64,000 nt of DNA, from NCBI RefSeq assembly GCF_000194155.1, contig NZ_GL877878.1:774458-838457 (forward strand), read 5' to 3'. Positions 36,908-46,534 of this stretch are shown one piece after another. Position 1 is the first letter of the stretch. Each line of letters starts with the position of its first letter. The stretch comes from Saccharopolyspora spinosa NRRL 18395. Lineage in GTDB: Bacteria; Actinomycetota; Actinomycetes; Mycobacteriales; Pseudonocardiaceae. Both the position numbers and the translations under genes were made by a program. Under the pieces are notes generated by a model. It was not told the origin of the DNA. It saw only the letters and a program-made list of their open reading frames with translations, and did no database searches.

Positions 36908-37987
36908 TCATTCGGCTGGCATCCGGGCGGTACTTTCGCGCAGCGGGGCGTCGGCGAATTCCCGCATGCCTTCGGCGAATGACACCTGCGGTAGCCAGCC
37001 GAGTTCCGCGCGCAGCCGCGCCGAGCAGGCGGTGATGTGGCGGACGTCGCCGAGACGGTACTCGCCGGTGATTGTGGGCTGTGGCCCGCCGGACGAGGCC
37101 AGTGCGGTGGCCATCTCCCCGACCGTGTGCGGGGTGCCGCTGCCGACGTTGTAGGCGCGCAGCGTCCCGGGCGGGAGTAGGCCGTCCAGACCCGTGAGGG
37201 CGGCGAGGTTGGCGGCGGCGATGTCCTGGACGTGGATGAAGTCCCGACGCTGGCCGCCGTCTTCGAAGACACGCGGGGGCTCGCCGCGGGCGAGTGCTGA
37301 ACGGAACAGCGAGGCCACCCCGGCGTACGGGGTGTCACACGGCATGCCCGGGCCGTAGACGTTGTGGTAGCGCAGGGCGATCACGCGGCCGCCGCTGTCC
37401 CGTGCCCAACAGGCGGCTAGGTACTCCTGGGCGATTTTCGTCGCCGCGTAGACGGTGCGCGGGTCCGGCGGTGCATCCTCAGACACCAGTTCGGGTGTGA
37501 GCGCCGACGCGCAGCGTGGGCAGGCGGGTTCGAAGCGCCCTGCGGTCAGATCCTCGATCTGCCGGGGGCCGGGGCGGACGGTGCCATGCCGGGCGCAGGC
37601 ATAGCGCCCCTCGCCGTAGACCACCATCGACCCGGCCAAAACGAGGGTACGCACCCTCTGGCGGGCCATCGCGCTGAGCAGGACAGCACTGCCCAGATCA
37701 TTGCATTCCACGTAGTCGGGGGCATCGCCGAAATCCTTGCCGGCACCGACCATGGCCGCCTGGTGGCAGACGGCGTCCACACCGCGCAGCGCGGCTTCCA
37801 CCGTCGCCGGATCCCGGACATCGCCGTGAACGAACTCCACACCGGCAGTCGGTGGGGCAGGGGCCGACGCGCCGTGCGCGGCGTCCAGCAGCGCGTCCAG
37901 CACACGCACCCCGTGCCCGGCTTCTAGGAGCATTCGGGCGAGGTGCGTGCCGATAAACCCGGCTCCTCCTGTGACGAGCACCAGCAC
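36908..37987 (-). CDS. NAD-dependent epimerase/dehydratase (extended SDR)
   Basis: 359 aa from GTG 37987. LVTGGAGFIGTHLARML (residues 4-20) binds NAD. YAATKIAQEYL near 180 is the catalytic Tyr-x-x-x-Lys. A CARHG--CPRC-type insertion (residues about 138-165) with four Cys suggests a small zinc-binding loop. It would modify a nucleotide sugar for the adjacent glycosyltransferases. It is divergent from the GT87-like gene, with start codons 78 bp apart. A long upstream extension of the ORF is not coding. Confidence 0.88.
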   Translation of the reverse strand: MLVLVTGGAGFIGTHLARMLLEAGHGVRVLDALLDAAHGASAPAPPTAGVEFVHGDVRDPATVEAALRGVDAVCHQAAMVGAGKDFGDAPDYVECNDLGSAVLLSAMARQRVRTLVLAGSMVVYGEGRYACARHGTVRPGPRQIEDLTAGRFEPACPRCASALTPELVSEDAPPDPRTVYAATKIAQEYLAACWARDSGGRVIALRYHNVYGPGMPCDTPYAGVASLFRSALARGEPPRVFEDGGQRRDFIHVQDIAAANLAALTGLDGLLPPGTLRAYNVGSGTPHTVGEMATALASSGGPQPTITGEYRLGDVRHITACSARLRAELGWLPQVSFAEGMREFADAPLRESTARMPAE

Positions 37988-38065
37988 ACATCCGAGGCTA
38001 GGCGGTATCCGGACACCCGGCGCCGCGAAATCGTGGCCGCGGCTCGTAGCTGTCACCGTGGCGGT

Positions 38066-39442
38066 GTGGGAGTGCGCACGCTCGGCACCACGGCACTGCT
38101 GGCGGCCCTGGTGGCCGTCGTCGTCGCGACCGTCCACATCGGCGGTGATCTCGGACATCCAGGTGCGCTGCTGTATTGGTACGCCGCTGCGTGGGTGCTG
38201 TTCGCGGCCGCCGCGTGGGCGGTGCGGCGCGTGACGGTACGTATCGCGGTGCCGCTGATCCTCGCGGGCGGCCTTGCGCTGTGCGCAGCGGGACTGTCGG
38301 CTCCACCGCGCACTAGCGACGACTTCTACCGCTACGCCTGGGACGGCCGTGTGCAGGCCGCTGGGATCTCTCCGTACCTTTACCCGCCGGATGCGCCGCA
38401 GCTGGCTCGTTTGCGCGACCCGTGGCTTTTTCCCGCTTCGACTGGCTGTCAGGGATGGGACCTGCACCCTGGGGCAGGGGTGTGCACGCACATCAACAGA
38501 CCGTCGGTGCACACGATTTACCCACCCGTGGCAGAGGCGTGGTTCCTGCTGGTGCACAGCGTCTCCCCGGCAAGCGCGCGTGACAAGACATGGCAGCTCT
38601 CTGCCGCGGCGCTCGCCCTCGCCACCACGGGAGGGTTGCTGTTGCATCAGCGGCGGGCGGGTGGTGATCCGCGGCGTGTGGCGCTGTGGGCATGGTGTCC
38701 GGCGGTGTCATTGGCCGCGGTCAACGACGCCCACGTGGACACGCTCGGGGTGCTGCTGACGGTGGCTGCGCTCAGCACCGCCTCGGGAGCACGGCGCGGA
38801 GCGCTGCTCGGGGCCGCGATCGTCACCAAGTTGCTGCCCGTGCTTGCCCTTCCCGGGGCGCTGTCCGGGGTGCTGGCACCCGGGCCCCCCATACGCGACC
38901 GGCTGCGGCAGGCGGCGCGCGTGCTGCTGGCGGCTGTGGCAGTCGTGGCGCTGGCATATCTGCCCTACGTGTTCGCCTCCGGGGCCGCGGTCCTGGGTTA
39001 TCTCCCGGGCTATCTGCAGGAGGAGGGCTATGAGCAAGGCGATGTCCACCGGTTCGCGCTCCTGCGGCTGGTCCTGCCGGACACCTGGGCCGGCCCGACC
39101 GCCGCGGTCCTCATCGCACTCAGCGCCCTCTACGTCCTGTGGAGAGGCGACCCGCATCGTCCATGGCACGCAGCGCTACTGGTCACCGGCACCGCACTAC
39201 TGCTGATCTCGCCCGCCTACTACTGGTATGCACTCCTGGTCGTCGCCCTGGTGGGAATGGGTGGCCGATGTGAATGGCTTGCCGTCACCGCCGCGGGCAC
39301 AGCGCTCTACATCGGGGACGCGCTGCACTGGCATACCGTCCAGGCCCTCGCATACGGGCTGGCCGCCGTCGTGGTCTGCGCCGCAGCGGTCATCCGCGCC
39401 CGCAACCGAGTGCATGAGCCGGACATTGCCGAGAACACGTGA
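38066..39442 (+). CDS. GT87-like polyprenyl-phosphate-sugar-dependent membrane glycosyltransferase
   Basis: 458 aa from GTG 38066 (GTG 38072 is an alternative). About 11-12 membrane helices. The first extracytoplasmic loop has APPRTSDDFYRYAWDGRVQAAGISPY near residue 85; the acidic DD pair there is the expected catalytic site of GT-C enzymes. It probably transfers mannose or a related sugar from a lipid carrier to an envelope acceptor. GT2, DUF2064 and epimerase genes on the other strand complete the pathway. Confidence 0.75.
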   Translation: MGVRTLGTTALLAALVAVVVATVHIGGDLGHPGALLYWYAAAWVLFAAAAWAVRRVTVRIAVPLILAGGLALCAAGLSAPPRTSDDFYRYAWDGRVQAAGISPYLYPPDAPQLARLRDPWLFPASTGCQGWDLHPGAGVCTHINRPSVHTIYPPVAEAWFLLVHSVSPASARDKTWQLSAAALALATTGGLLLHQRRAGGDPRRVALWAWCPAVSLAAVNDAHVDTLGVLLTVAALSTASGARRGALLGAAIVTKLLPVLALPGALSGVLAPGPPIRDRLRQAARVLLAAVAVVALAYLPYVFASGAAVLGYLPGYLQEEGYEQGDVHRFALLRLVLPDTWAGPTAAVLIALSALYVLWRGDPHRPWHAALLVTGTALLLISPAYYWYALLVVALVGMGGRCEWLAVTAAGTALYIGDALHWHTVQALAYGLAAVVVCAAAVIRARNRVHEPDIAENT

Positions 39443-39715
39443 GCCACGATCACCGCCGGATGCCGCGCTAGAAGCCAATCGGTGGAGTGCCGCGTCGCGG
39501 TGTGCCAGAGCATCACATGGCGCAAGGGCACTGCGCGTACACACCCGGCCGCGGCAAGCACCAGCTCACGCTTTCGGCTGGCGAGGGCCACCTGGATGCG
39601 CGCCGGATACGGACAGCCGATGGGATCTGTGCCAAATTCGAGGCGTCCACATGCCACTCCCTGATCATGCTCTGGGGGATCCCCCCGGTGAAGCACCCGG
39701 GAGACGGGGGAGCTG

Positions 39716-41167
39716 ATGTCATCCAGCGGCTCGAAAAGCCCGAGCTCGGAAAACGGACGCGACCGAGGCAGCCTCAAGCGCGTGGGCGCCGCGATCGGGC
39801 TTCCGGCGGCCCGAACTGCCGCGCACATTCGCGCCGTCACGGTACGCGTGACCGCCATCGTGGCGGTTCTCGCGACAGGGGCTGCCGCTCGTGCCCGGGT
39901 CGTGGCGCGGCGGATCGGGCAGATGCCCCCGCCTCCGGGCCCGTTTCGTCCAGGATTCTGGCGCAGTCCGATCCGCGGACCGTGGCTGACCTCGGTATTC
40001 GGCCTGGTTCTGTTGATCGGTATCCCGCTGTTGTTCGTCACCGGGGCGCTGTCCTACGCCGCCTACAACCCTGGACTCGACCCGGTCAACGACCAGACTC
40101 CGGACAAGGGCGTGCTGGGTTTCTACCTCTTTGACTGGCCCACACGTCCGTACTGGCTTTACCGGCTTACCCAGGGCGTGCACGTCACGCTCGGCGTGGT
40201 CCTCGTGCCCGTCCTGCTGGGCAAGCTGTGGTCGGTGATCCCGAAACTGTTCGAGTGGCTGCCGGCTCGCAGCCTCGCCCATGCCCTGGAACGGCTGTCT
40301 CTGCTGATGTTGGTCGGCGGGGCCATCTTCCAATTCGTCACAGGCATCCTCAACATCCAGATCTACTACGTCTTCCCGGGCTCCTTCTACACCCTGCACT
40401 TCTACGGCGCCTGGGTGTTCATCGCCGCCTTCGTCCTCCACGTCTGCCTCCGATTCGGCCGGATGACGCGGGCCCTGCGCTCCCGCCGCCTTGCCGCTGA
40501 ACTGCGCACCGACCTCGCCCACACCCGCTCCGAGCCACCCGACCCCGACCACCTGGTGCCCACCGGCCCAGCGGCGCCGACAATGACCCGTCGCGGCGCG
40601 CTGGGACTGGTTGGAGCGGGATCAATGCTGCTGCTCATGGTCACCGCGGGACAAAGCATCGGCGGCTGGCTACGCAACACCGCTCTTCCAGGCGACGGCC
40701 CAAACGGCTTCCAAATCAACAAGACCGCGGCCTCTGTCGGCGTCACCCCGGCGCTTATCGGCCCGAACTGGCGACTTGAAATTCATGGCCACGGGCCGCC
40801 GCTGACCTTCACCCGCGAACAGCTCCTGGTCATGCGCCAGCACGCCGCCGACCTGCCCATCGCATGCGTGGAAGGATGGTCCACCGGAAATCAGCACTGG
40901 AGCGGACTTCGGCTGGCCGACCTCGCCGCCATGTCCGGACTGCCACGCGCCGGAAGCGTTCTGGTGGAATCCGTCCAATCCTCCGGCCCTTTTAGTACGG
41001 TGGCGCTGCGGGGCAATCAGGTTGCGGACCCCCGCTCGTTGCTGGCCCTGCACGTTAACGGCGCAGACCTCTCCGTTGACCACGGTTTCCCGGCCCGCAT
41101 CATCGTCCCCGCCAATCCCGGCGTGAACAACACCAAATGGGTGCGCCGACTCACCTTCAGAGCATGA
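39716..41167 (+). CDS. Cytochrome b561-like membrane domain fused to a sulfite-oxidase-type molybdopterin domain
   Basis: 483 aa, ATG 39716 with GGGGGAGCT upstream. Residues about 85-260 contain four to five membrane helices with paired His (GVHVTLG, LHFYGAWVF, VLHVCLR) that could bind heme b. Residues 285-315 hold a further hydrophobic segment after MTRRG. The C-terminal 160 residues are an oxidoreductase_molyb domain with LPIACVEGWSTGNQHWSGLRL, where the Cys ligates Mo. It is a membrane-anchored oxidoreductase feeding the quinone pool; substrate unknown. Confidence 0.8.
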   Translation: MSSSGSKSPSSENGRDRGSLKRVGAAIGLPAARTAAHIRAVTVRVTAIVAVLATGAAARARVVARRIGQMPPPPGPFRPGFWRSPIRGPWLTSVFGLVLLIGIPLLFVTGALSYAAYNPGLDPVNDQTPDKGVLGFYLFDWPTRPYWLYRLTQGVHVTLGVVLVPVLLGKLWSVIPKLFEWLPARSLAHALERLSLLMLVGGAIFQFVTGILNIQIYYVFPGSFYTLHFYGAWVFIAAFVLHVCLRFGRMTRALRSRRLAAELRTDLAHTRSEPPDPDHLVPTGPAAPTMTRRGALGLVGAGSMLLLMVTAGQSIGGWLRNTALPGDGPNGFQINKTAASVGVTPALIGPNWRLEIHGHGPPLTFTREQLLVMRQHAADLPIACVEGWSTGNQHWSGLRLADLAAMSGLPRAGSVLVESVQSSGPFSTVALRGNQVADPRSLLALHVNGADLSVDHGFPARIIVPANPGVNNTKWVRRLTFRA

Positions 41168-41664
41168 TCATGACACGCTTCCTGCGCTGGTACGGTTCCG
41201 GTCCCTTGCACCTTCTCGTCCTGATCTGCTCGTTCGCCCTCGCCGCCTACGCCCTGGTACGGCTGTTCGCCATCCGCCCGCTTGACGTAGCGATCTGGTT
41301 CGTTGGCGCAGCGATCCTCCACGACCTCATCCTGCTTCCGGTGTACTCGCTGGCAGACCTGTCGGCCCGCGCCGTTCTGCGGCATCACCCAGCTCGCCCA
41401 CTACGGGTCCCGTGGATCAACTACCTGCGTGTTCCCACCTGCCTCTCCGGTGTGCTCCTGATCGTCTGGTTCCCCCTCATCCTCGATCTCTCCGAGCCCT
41501 ACCCCAGCGCCGCCCGGCTGCCAGAAAACGTCTACCTCGGCCGATGGCTGGCCATCACGGCAGTGCTCTTCGGCGCCTCCGCACTGGCCTTCGCCATCAA
41601 GCTCCGCCGCGCCACCCGCCTCAAACAGAAACACACCGCGCCAGGCGAGGACGCCCCACCATGA
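41164..41664 (+). CDS. Four-helix membrane protein coupled to the molybdopterin oxidoreductase
   Basis: 166 aa from ATG 41164, whose ATGA overlaps the stop of the oxidoreductase gene. Helices at about residues 12-33, 37-60, 88-108 and 124-146 are followed by a basic tail. HDLILLPVYSLADLSARAVL near 53 and PWINYLRVPTCLSGVLLIVWFPLIL near 83 are recurrent in actinobacterial proteins next to such oxidoreductases. It is probably a subunit or assembly partner of the membrane enzyme; direct function unknown. Confidence 0.75.
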   Translation: MIMTRFLRWYGSGPLHLLVLICSFALAAYALVRLFAIRPLDVAIWFVGAAILHDLILLPVYSLADLSARAVLRHHPARPLRVPWINYLRVPTCLSGVLLIVWFPLILDLSEPYPSAARLPENVYLGRWLAITAVLFGASALAFAIKLRRATRLKQKHTAPGEDAPP

Positions 41665-41941
41665 CCACCGGCCAAGGAACGTGCTTCACCTCGGACTGAG
41701 GTTCCGACTTGTATGTAGCTACCGGTTGGACAGGTTGGGTGATCACTGGCCGTAGTCTGCCGGAGGTGTCGGGTTGGGCTCGCTCGTGAGGTTCCTGCCG
41801 CACGGATGGGCTGGCTCGCCGGGGGTGTGTGGCCTGACCCGACACCGACTGCAGTCTGACTCAACAGAGGTGTGAGCGTCACAGGCTGAAAGTCGGAATG
41901 TCAACCGCGGTTTCCCTTATCTCGCATGGAAAGGAACGCGG

Positions 41942-42640
41942 TTGATGGTCGTCATCGGGGTCGATCCGCATAAGTTCAGTCACACGTCTACAGCGTTGGA
42001 GCCGCAGACACATCGTCCACTAGAGACGGTTCGGATCGATGCGGCGCTACCGGAATACCGCCGGTTGCTGACATGGGCGCGACAGTTCTCCGAGCGCCGG
42101 TGGGCGGTGGAGAACGCGCGAGGACCCGGCCGCCACCTCACGCAATGGTTGATCGCACGGGGCGAGACCGTGGTGGACGTGCCGCCGACGGCCACCGCCA
42201 GGGTCCGGGAGCTTTCCCGAGGCGGTCGCCGCAAGAACGACGCTCTGGATGCCGCGGCAGCCGCCAGCGTGGCCGCCCTGCAGGGCGATGCGATGCTGGT
42301 GACTTCCGAGGGAGCCTCGACCGTGCTGGGGCTGTTGGACGAGCGTCGCCTCAACCGGACCCAGCAGCGCACCCGCACGGTCAACCAGTTACACGCCCTG
42401 CTGCGTGACTTGCTTCCCGGCGGTGTGTCCACCGACCTCATTACCGACTAGGCCGCCGCCGCTGTGGCCGGAATCCGACCGCAATCGTCGGTGGAACGAG
42501 CCCGCAAGGACCTGGTCCGGGAGCTGATCACTGACATCCGCGCGCTGGATCGCCGGCTGAAAGCGAACAAACAACGCATGGAAGAAGCGATCAAGGACTC
42601 CGACAGCCGTCTGACCGACATCGCCGGCGTGCGCGGGAGT
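41942..42640 (+). pseudogene. IS110-family transposase, nonsense-mutated and truncated
   Basis: The reading begins VIGVDPHKFSHTSTALEP (first Asp of the DEDD RuvC-like domain) and continues RWAVENARGPGRHLTQWLIARGE (Glu) and KNDALDAAAAASVA (Asp pair). After LITD an in-frame TAG at 42449 interrupts. The frame resumes with SVERARKDLVRELITDIRALDRRL and ends at LTDIAGVRG. The C-terminal Transposase_20 domain with the Ser nucleophile is lost. The last bases abut the PPOX gene at 42657. Confidence 0.85.
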
Positions 42641-42656
42641 CTCGCGGACTCGTCGA

Positions 42657-43085
42657 TCAGTTCACCACTCGTCGCACCCGCTCCGGGTGGATCACGATCC
42701 GCACCCATTCCTGTGCCATCATGCCCGCGAGTTCGTCGGCCCGCTCCGCAGTGGCCTCACCCCAGTAGCGGGTGAACAGTCGCTGCAACAGGTCATTGGC
42801 GCCGTCGGTGTGTAGGGTGACCCGGCCGGTGATCGAGACCCACCGTTCTTGTTCCCCGACTGGGGTGGCGACGATGATCGAGGCGCGGGGGTCGGTGCGC
42901 AGGCGGCGGATCTTGACGGTGTCGGGGCTGGTGAACAGTTGGATGGTGTCCTTTTCGGTGGCCTCGAACCACACCGGCCGGGGTTGGGCCGGGTCCGGGC
43001 CGCCCGCAACGGTGAGAAAGCCGAGCAGGGGGCGTGCCAGGAGCTGCCGGTCCTCGTCGGTCAGCGCGTCGGAAGGCGTGCTCAT
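42657..43085 (-). CDS. PPOX-class F420-dependent oxidoreductase
   Basis: 142 aa, split beta-barrel flavin-reductase fold: LARPLLGFLTVAGGPDPAQPRPVWFEATEKDTIQLFTS, then KIRRLRTDPRASIIVATP and RWVSITGRVTL. These are hallmarks of the PPOX F420 subfamily. Such enzymes use F420H2 to reduce small substrates such as biliverdin or enones. Its start overlaps the upstream NAD(P)-binding gene by 4 bp. The pair is divergent from the AraC regulator at 44021, a likely controller. Confidence 0.88.
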   Translation of the reverse strand: MSTPSDALTDEDRQLLARPLLGFLTVAGGPDPAQPRPVWFEATEKDTIQLFTSPDTVKIRRLRTDPRASIIVATPVGEQERWVSITGRVTLHTDGANDLLQRLFTRYWGEATAERADELAGMMAQEWVRIVIHPERVRRVVN

Positions 43086-43939
43086 TGTGGTCCCCTCTGT
43101 TCAGCGAGCCAGCTACCGCCTGCGGCGGCTCGCACGACGAAATCCTCGAAGGCACGCGGTTCTCGGCCAAGCAGGGTCCGGACGCCATCGGTCGGTGTGG
43201 CCAGCGTGCCGCGCGCGATGATCACGTACATGTCGGAGACGCAGTAGGCGTAGTGCTCGTCCAGTCCCTGCCTGATCAGGGTCGCCGCGTAGTCATCGAC
43301 GTCGATCTCGGAGTAGCTGATCGGCCGATCGGTCGCGAGCGAGATCAGTTCGACCGCCTCGCGGTAGGTCAGGGCGCGGGGGCCACTCAGCTCGTAGACC
43401 TGGCCGGCGTGGCGGCCGGGTTCGGTCAGGACCGTCGCTATGACGTCCGCGACGTTGTCCACGTCGATCATCGCCTCGGTAAGAGGGCCGACGGGCAGCG
43501 CCAGCTCACCCGCGGCGATGGTGTCGCAGTGGGCCTGCGGGTCGGTGAAGTTCTGGAAGAAGTTTGTTGGGCGCAACACGGTCCACTCCAGAGTGGAGCC
43601 GCGGACGGCGGCCTCGGCGTCGAGCATGTCCCGCCCGAACCTGGAGTCACCCCATTTGTCGGCGCCCCGTCCGGACAGCAGGACCAGGCGTGACACCCCG
43701 GCGGCCTTGGCGCGGGCCACGAACTCGCTCACCGGACCGGGTGTGGTCGGAGCCACGACATAGACAGCGGCCACGCCCTTCAGGGCCGCGTCCCAGCCCG
43801 AGGGATCACCCCAGTCGAATCGGGTGGAGCTGGACCGTGACGCCGCCCGGACCGGCACGCCGCGCAGCCGCAGCAGGGCGGCGACGCGGCGCCCGGTCTT
43901 CCCGGAAGCGCCGAGGATGAGCACTGTGTCGGAATCCAT
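43082..43939 (-). CDS. NmrA-like NAD(P)-binding oxidoreductase
   Basis: 285 aa from ATG 43939. VLILGASGKTGRRVAALLRLRGVPVRAASRS (residues 6-36) is the NADP-binding Rossmann start. AVYVVAPTTPGPVSEFV and WTVLRPTNFFQNF (about 130) are typical atypical-SDR (NmrA/TMR) features. There is no catalytic Tyr-Lys pair at the usual place, as in NmrA-like redox sensors. It forms a two-gene operon with the PPOX enzyme. An extension of the ORF to 44179 crosses the divergent promoter and is rejected. Confidence 0.85.
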   Translation of the reverse strand: MDSDTVLILGASGKTGRRVAALLRLRGVPVRAASRSSSTRFDWGDPSGWDAALKGVAAVYVVAPTTPGPVSEFVARAKAAGVSRLVLLSGRGADKWGDSRFGRDMLDAEAAVRGSTLEWTVLRPTNFFQNFTDPQAHCDTIAAGELALPVGPLTEAMIDVDNVADVIATVLTEPGRHAGQVYELSGPRALTYREAVELISLATDRPISYSEIDVDDYAATLIRQGLDEHYAYCVSDMYVIIARGTLATPTDGVRTLLGREPRAFEDFVVRAAAGGSWLAEQRGPQ

Positions 43940-44020
43940 GAACCTGAGTGAACCGTGACGACTTGGACGATGCCATAGGTAAACGGCCGGATTACCTGTG
44001 TCTTCGTCTAGTCTGACGGG

Positions 44021-44953
44021 GTGGACGCGTTCGGTGATCTGTTCCGCGGAGTCCGGGCCCAGGGGTCGCTGTTCGGCAGCACGACGCTCAAACCGCCCTG
44101 GGCACTGCAGTTCATCGACGGCGCCCCACTCACGCTGTGCACCATCTTGGGTGGATCGGGCTGGGTCGTGCCCGAGCACGCGGAGCCCCTACGGCTGCAC
44201 CCCTACGAGACGATCATCGTGCGGGGTCCGGGCACGTTCACCGTCGTCGACGCCCCGGACACGCGGATCGAGCCCATCGCCTGCGGGCAGGACTGCGCGG
44301 TCCCCGAACTGGGCGGCACCCGCCACCGGCTGGGCTGGCACGATCCGCGCGTCGACGGGGCCACCACACTGATCACCGGGGCGTACCCGGTACACGGAGA
44401 GATCAGCCGCAGATTGACCGACGCCCTGCCCACCGCGCTGTGGGTCGGCGCCGGCGGCACCGGGGACGCCGTGGTCGACCACCTCGCCGCCGAGATCGCC
44501 GTGGACGCCCCAGGCCAGCAAGTTGTGCTCGACCGGCTGCTGGACTGGGTGCTGGTGTGCACCTTGCGAACCTGGTTCGACCGGCCGGGCGGGACACCAC
44601 CCGCCTGGTGGGCCGCCCAGCGTGACCCGGTGGTGGGTTGTGCCCTACGCCTGCTGCACAGCGACCCGGCCGCCGGCTGGACGGTGTCGTCGCTGGCTGA
44701 GCGGGCCGGAGTATCCCGGGCGACGTTGTCCAAACGCTTCACCGAGCTGATGGACGAACCACCTGCGGCTTACCTCACCCGCTGGCGGATGGCAATGGCA
44801 GCCGACCTGCTCGTAGACGAGCCATCGATGAGCGTCGCCCAGGTCGCCCAAACCGTGGGCTACGCGGACGCCTTCGGGTTCAGTGCCGCGTTCAAACGGG
44901 TGCGGGGTACCAGCCCGCGGGCGTTCCGGCTAACCGTGGCAGCGGAGCCGTGA
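44021..44953 (+). CDS. AraC-family transcriptional regulator with N-terminal cupin sensor
   Basis: 310 aa, GTG 44021. The cupin_6 sensor spans residues about 3-180 (GDLFRGVRAQGSLFGS, PWALQFIDGAPLTLCTIL). The double HTH spans 205-305: GWTVSSLAERAGVSRATLSKRFTELMDEPPAAYLTRWRMAMAADLL, then VAQVAQTVGYADAFGFSAAFKRVRGTSPRAFR. It is divergent from the NmrA-PPOX pair with an 81-bp gap, a common arrangement for AraC regulators of short oxidoreductase operons. Confidence 0.9.
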   Translation: MDAFGDLFRGVRAQGSLFGSTTLKPPWALQFIDGAPLTLCTILGGSGWVVPEHAEPLRLHPYETIIVRGPGTFTVVDAPDTRIEPIACGQDCAVPELGGTRHRLGWHDPRVDGATTLITGAYPVHGEISRRLTDALPTALWVGAGGTGDAVVDHLAAEIAVDAPGQQVVLDRLLDWVLVCTLRTWFDRPGGTPPAWWAAQRDPVVGCALRLLHSDPAAGWTVSSLAERAGVSRATLSKRFTELMDEPPAAYLTRWRMAMAADLLVDEPSMSVAQVAQTVGYADAFGFSAAFKRVRGTSPRAFRLTVAAEP

Positions 44954-45349
44954 TGAAGGACTCCACGACCCTCGCGAGGCCAAAAACTTCTTACTCCGCA
45001 ACGACTTACCGCACATCGCACCCCCGAATTGCCAGTTGGGCGTGGCACCGTCGGACTCGGCACCTGAGCTCTTGGCATCATCCGTCTTCCGCACGACATG
45101 GTCTTGGTCCAATCCGGTTGGAGTGATCGATCGATGTTGACCATAAGAGGTGCGAGATGGCGCAACGCGGGGGACGCGGCCGGTCAGACTGGCAACGGCG
45201 ACAGCATGAAATCCATTCAGAGGTAGCTGAACAGCTACGTTGTCTCCTGGCTTTGCGGCAGCGGCGTCCGGGACCGCATCCGGCCCGGCTATCGCGATCG
45301 GACACCTGAAACACGGCCTAATTAGGTACGCGGGTCGTCCCGCGTCTGT
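44954..45349. other. Intergenic region, no gene recognised
   Basis: About 395 bp between the AraC gene stop and the GH43 gene stop, both ends of convergent genes. A terminator would be expected, but no strong stem was found. Nothing else was recognised. Confidence 0.5.
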
Positions 45350-46369
45350 TCAGCAGTGCGCGTCGCCGGGGCGGGGCTCCTCAAGTCGCGGGTGGTCGCC
45401 TGCGCGGCCCCAGGTGATCGTGGCGACGTAGAGGTAGCGCGGCGAGCCGCATGGGCCGCCGTCCTGCCGCCAGCCGTGGAAGAACGCCACGGTCCGGCCG
45501 TCGGCGAGCGTCACCAGCTCGGCGCTCGCGGGGCCGGCGATGCTGGTGTTCTCCTTGGTGATGAGATTGTGGGCGCGGTCAGCCGGGTACGGGCCGGTGA
45601 CGTTGTCCGCCCAGTTCACGGTGGTCTTGTAGTCGGCGCTGCGGAAGTCGTTGCGCGACATGAAGAGGAAGTACCTGCCCTTCCGGTACACGACTTGCGG
45701 GTTCTCGTAGTTGAAGTCGCGCTCGCCGAGCAGTGTGCGGTTGCCGCTGATCGACAACCCGTCGGCCGTCAGGCCCTGGAGGTAGATGCGGCGGATCGCG
45801 TTCGGACCGTTGGTCTTGTACAGCAGGTAGTGCTTGCCGGTGCGGGGGTCGTGGAAGTACGACGGCGCGATCGCGCCGTGCTGCGCCTCGTCACAAATCA
45901 ACGGCTTGGCCCGCGGTGTGAACGGTCCCGCGGGTCCTGTGGTCGACACGGCCGCGCCGACGCACTTTTCCGTACCGTTTCTGGGGTTGGTGGTGAAGTA
46001 CATCAGGAACCGGTCGCCGCCGCGGTGCACCACGTGCGGGCCCATCACCGCCGTGTCATCTTTTGCCCACGGCACCTGGTCGAGTGCTTTGCCGAGCTGG
46101 GTGTACGGGCCGGCCGGGGAGTCCGCCCGGATGACGCGGATCCGGCGGGTGTCGTTGGACCCGTCGGTGGCGTAGGAGTAGATCTTGCCGCCGTACTCGA
46201 TGGCCGCGGGGTCGGCATGGTCGAAGTCGGTCACCTTGCGTGGTGCGATGGCCGCTGGGGCGACGGCGTCCGCGGAGCCGACTGCCACCACGGTGAACAA
46301 CACCGCGGCAAGTGCGGGGACTGCGCTGTGAGCGCGCCGATGGCGACGAGCTACTGCTGACATACGCAT
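45350..46369 (-). CDS. Secreted glycoside hydrolase of the GH43 (five-bladed beta-propeller) type
   Basis: 339 aa, ATG 46369 after GAGGAG. The signal peptide (residues 1-38) ends VGSADAVA. The propeller starts with TDFDHADPAAIEYGGKIYSYATDGSND (the Asp at DPAA is the general base). MGPHVVHRGGDRFLMYFTTNP carries the second Asp region, and HGAIAPSYFHDPRTGKHYLLYKTNG and NYENPQVVYRKGRYFLFMSRN follow. It is probably an exo-acting arabinosidase or xylosidase on plant polysaccharide. It is unlinked to other sugar genes, so the substrate is uncertain. Confidence 0.85.
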   Translation of the reverse strand: MRMSAVARRHRRAHSAVPALAAVLFTVVAVGSADAVAPAAIAPRKVTDFDHADPAAIEYGGKIYSYATDGSNDTRRIRVIRADSPAGPYTQLGKALDQVPWAKDDTAVMGPHVVHRGGDRFLMYFTTNPRNGTEKCVGAAVSTTGPAGPFTPRAKPLICDEAQHGAIAPSYFHDPRTGKHYLLYKTNGPNAIRRIYLQGLTADGLSISGNRTLLGERDFNYENPQVVYRKGRYFLFMSRNDFRSADYKTTVNWADNVTGPYPADRAHNLITKENTSIAGPASAELVTLADGRTVAFFHGWRQDGGPCGSPRYLYVATITWGRAGDHPRLEEPRPGDAHC

Positions 46370-46534
46370 GTTTCTCCTCGCACGGAATGGATCTACGTCG
46401 TTGCCCGCAGTGTAGGGGCCTTGTCGGTCGCGACGTCGGCAACTTCTGGTCTCGTACTCGGGTACGACCTCGCCATCAACGATCGCGTAGAGGTGGCTGT
46501 CGCCGGGGCCGGTGGGTGCTCGAACCGGATCGCG

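Noticed and set aside
39443..39715. Gene between the GT87-like and oxidoreductase genes
   Set aside because: Frames through it have no start with a ribosome-binding site and no domain; it is treated as the oxidoreductase promoter region.
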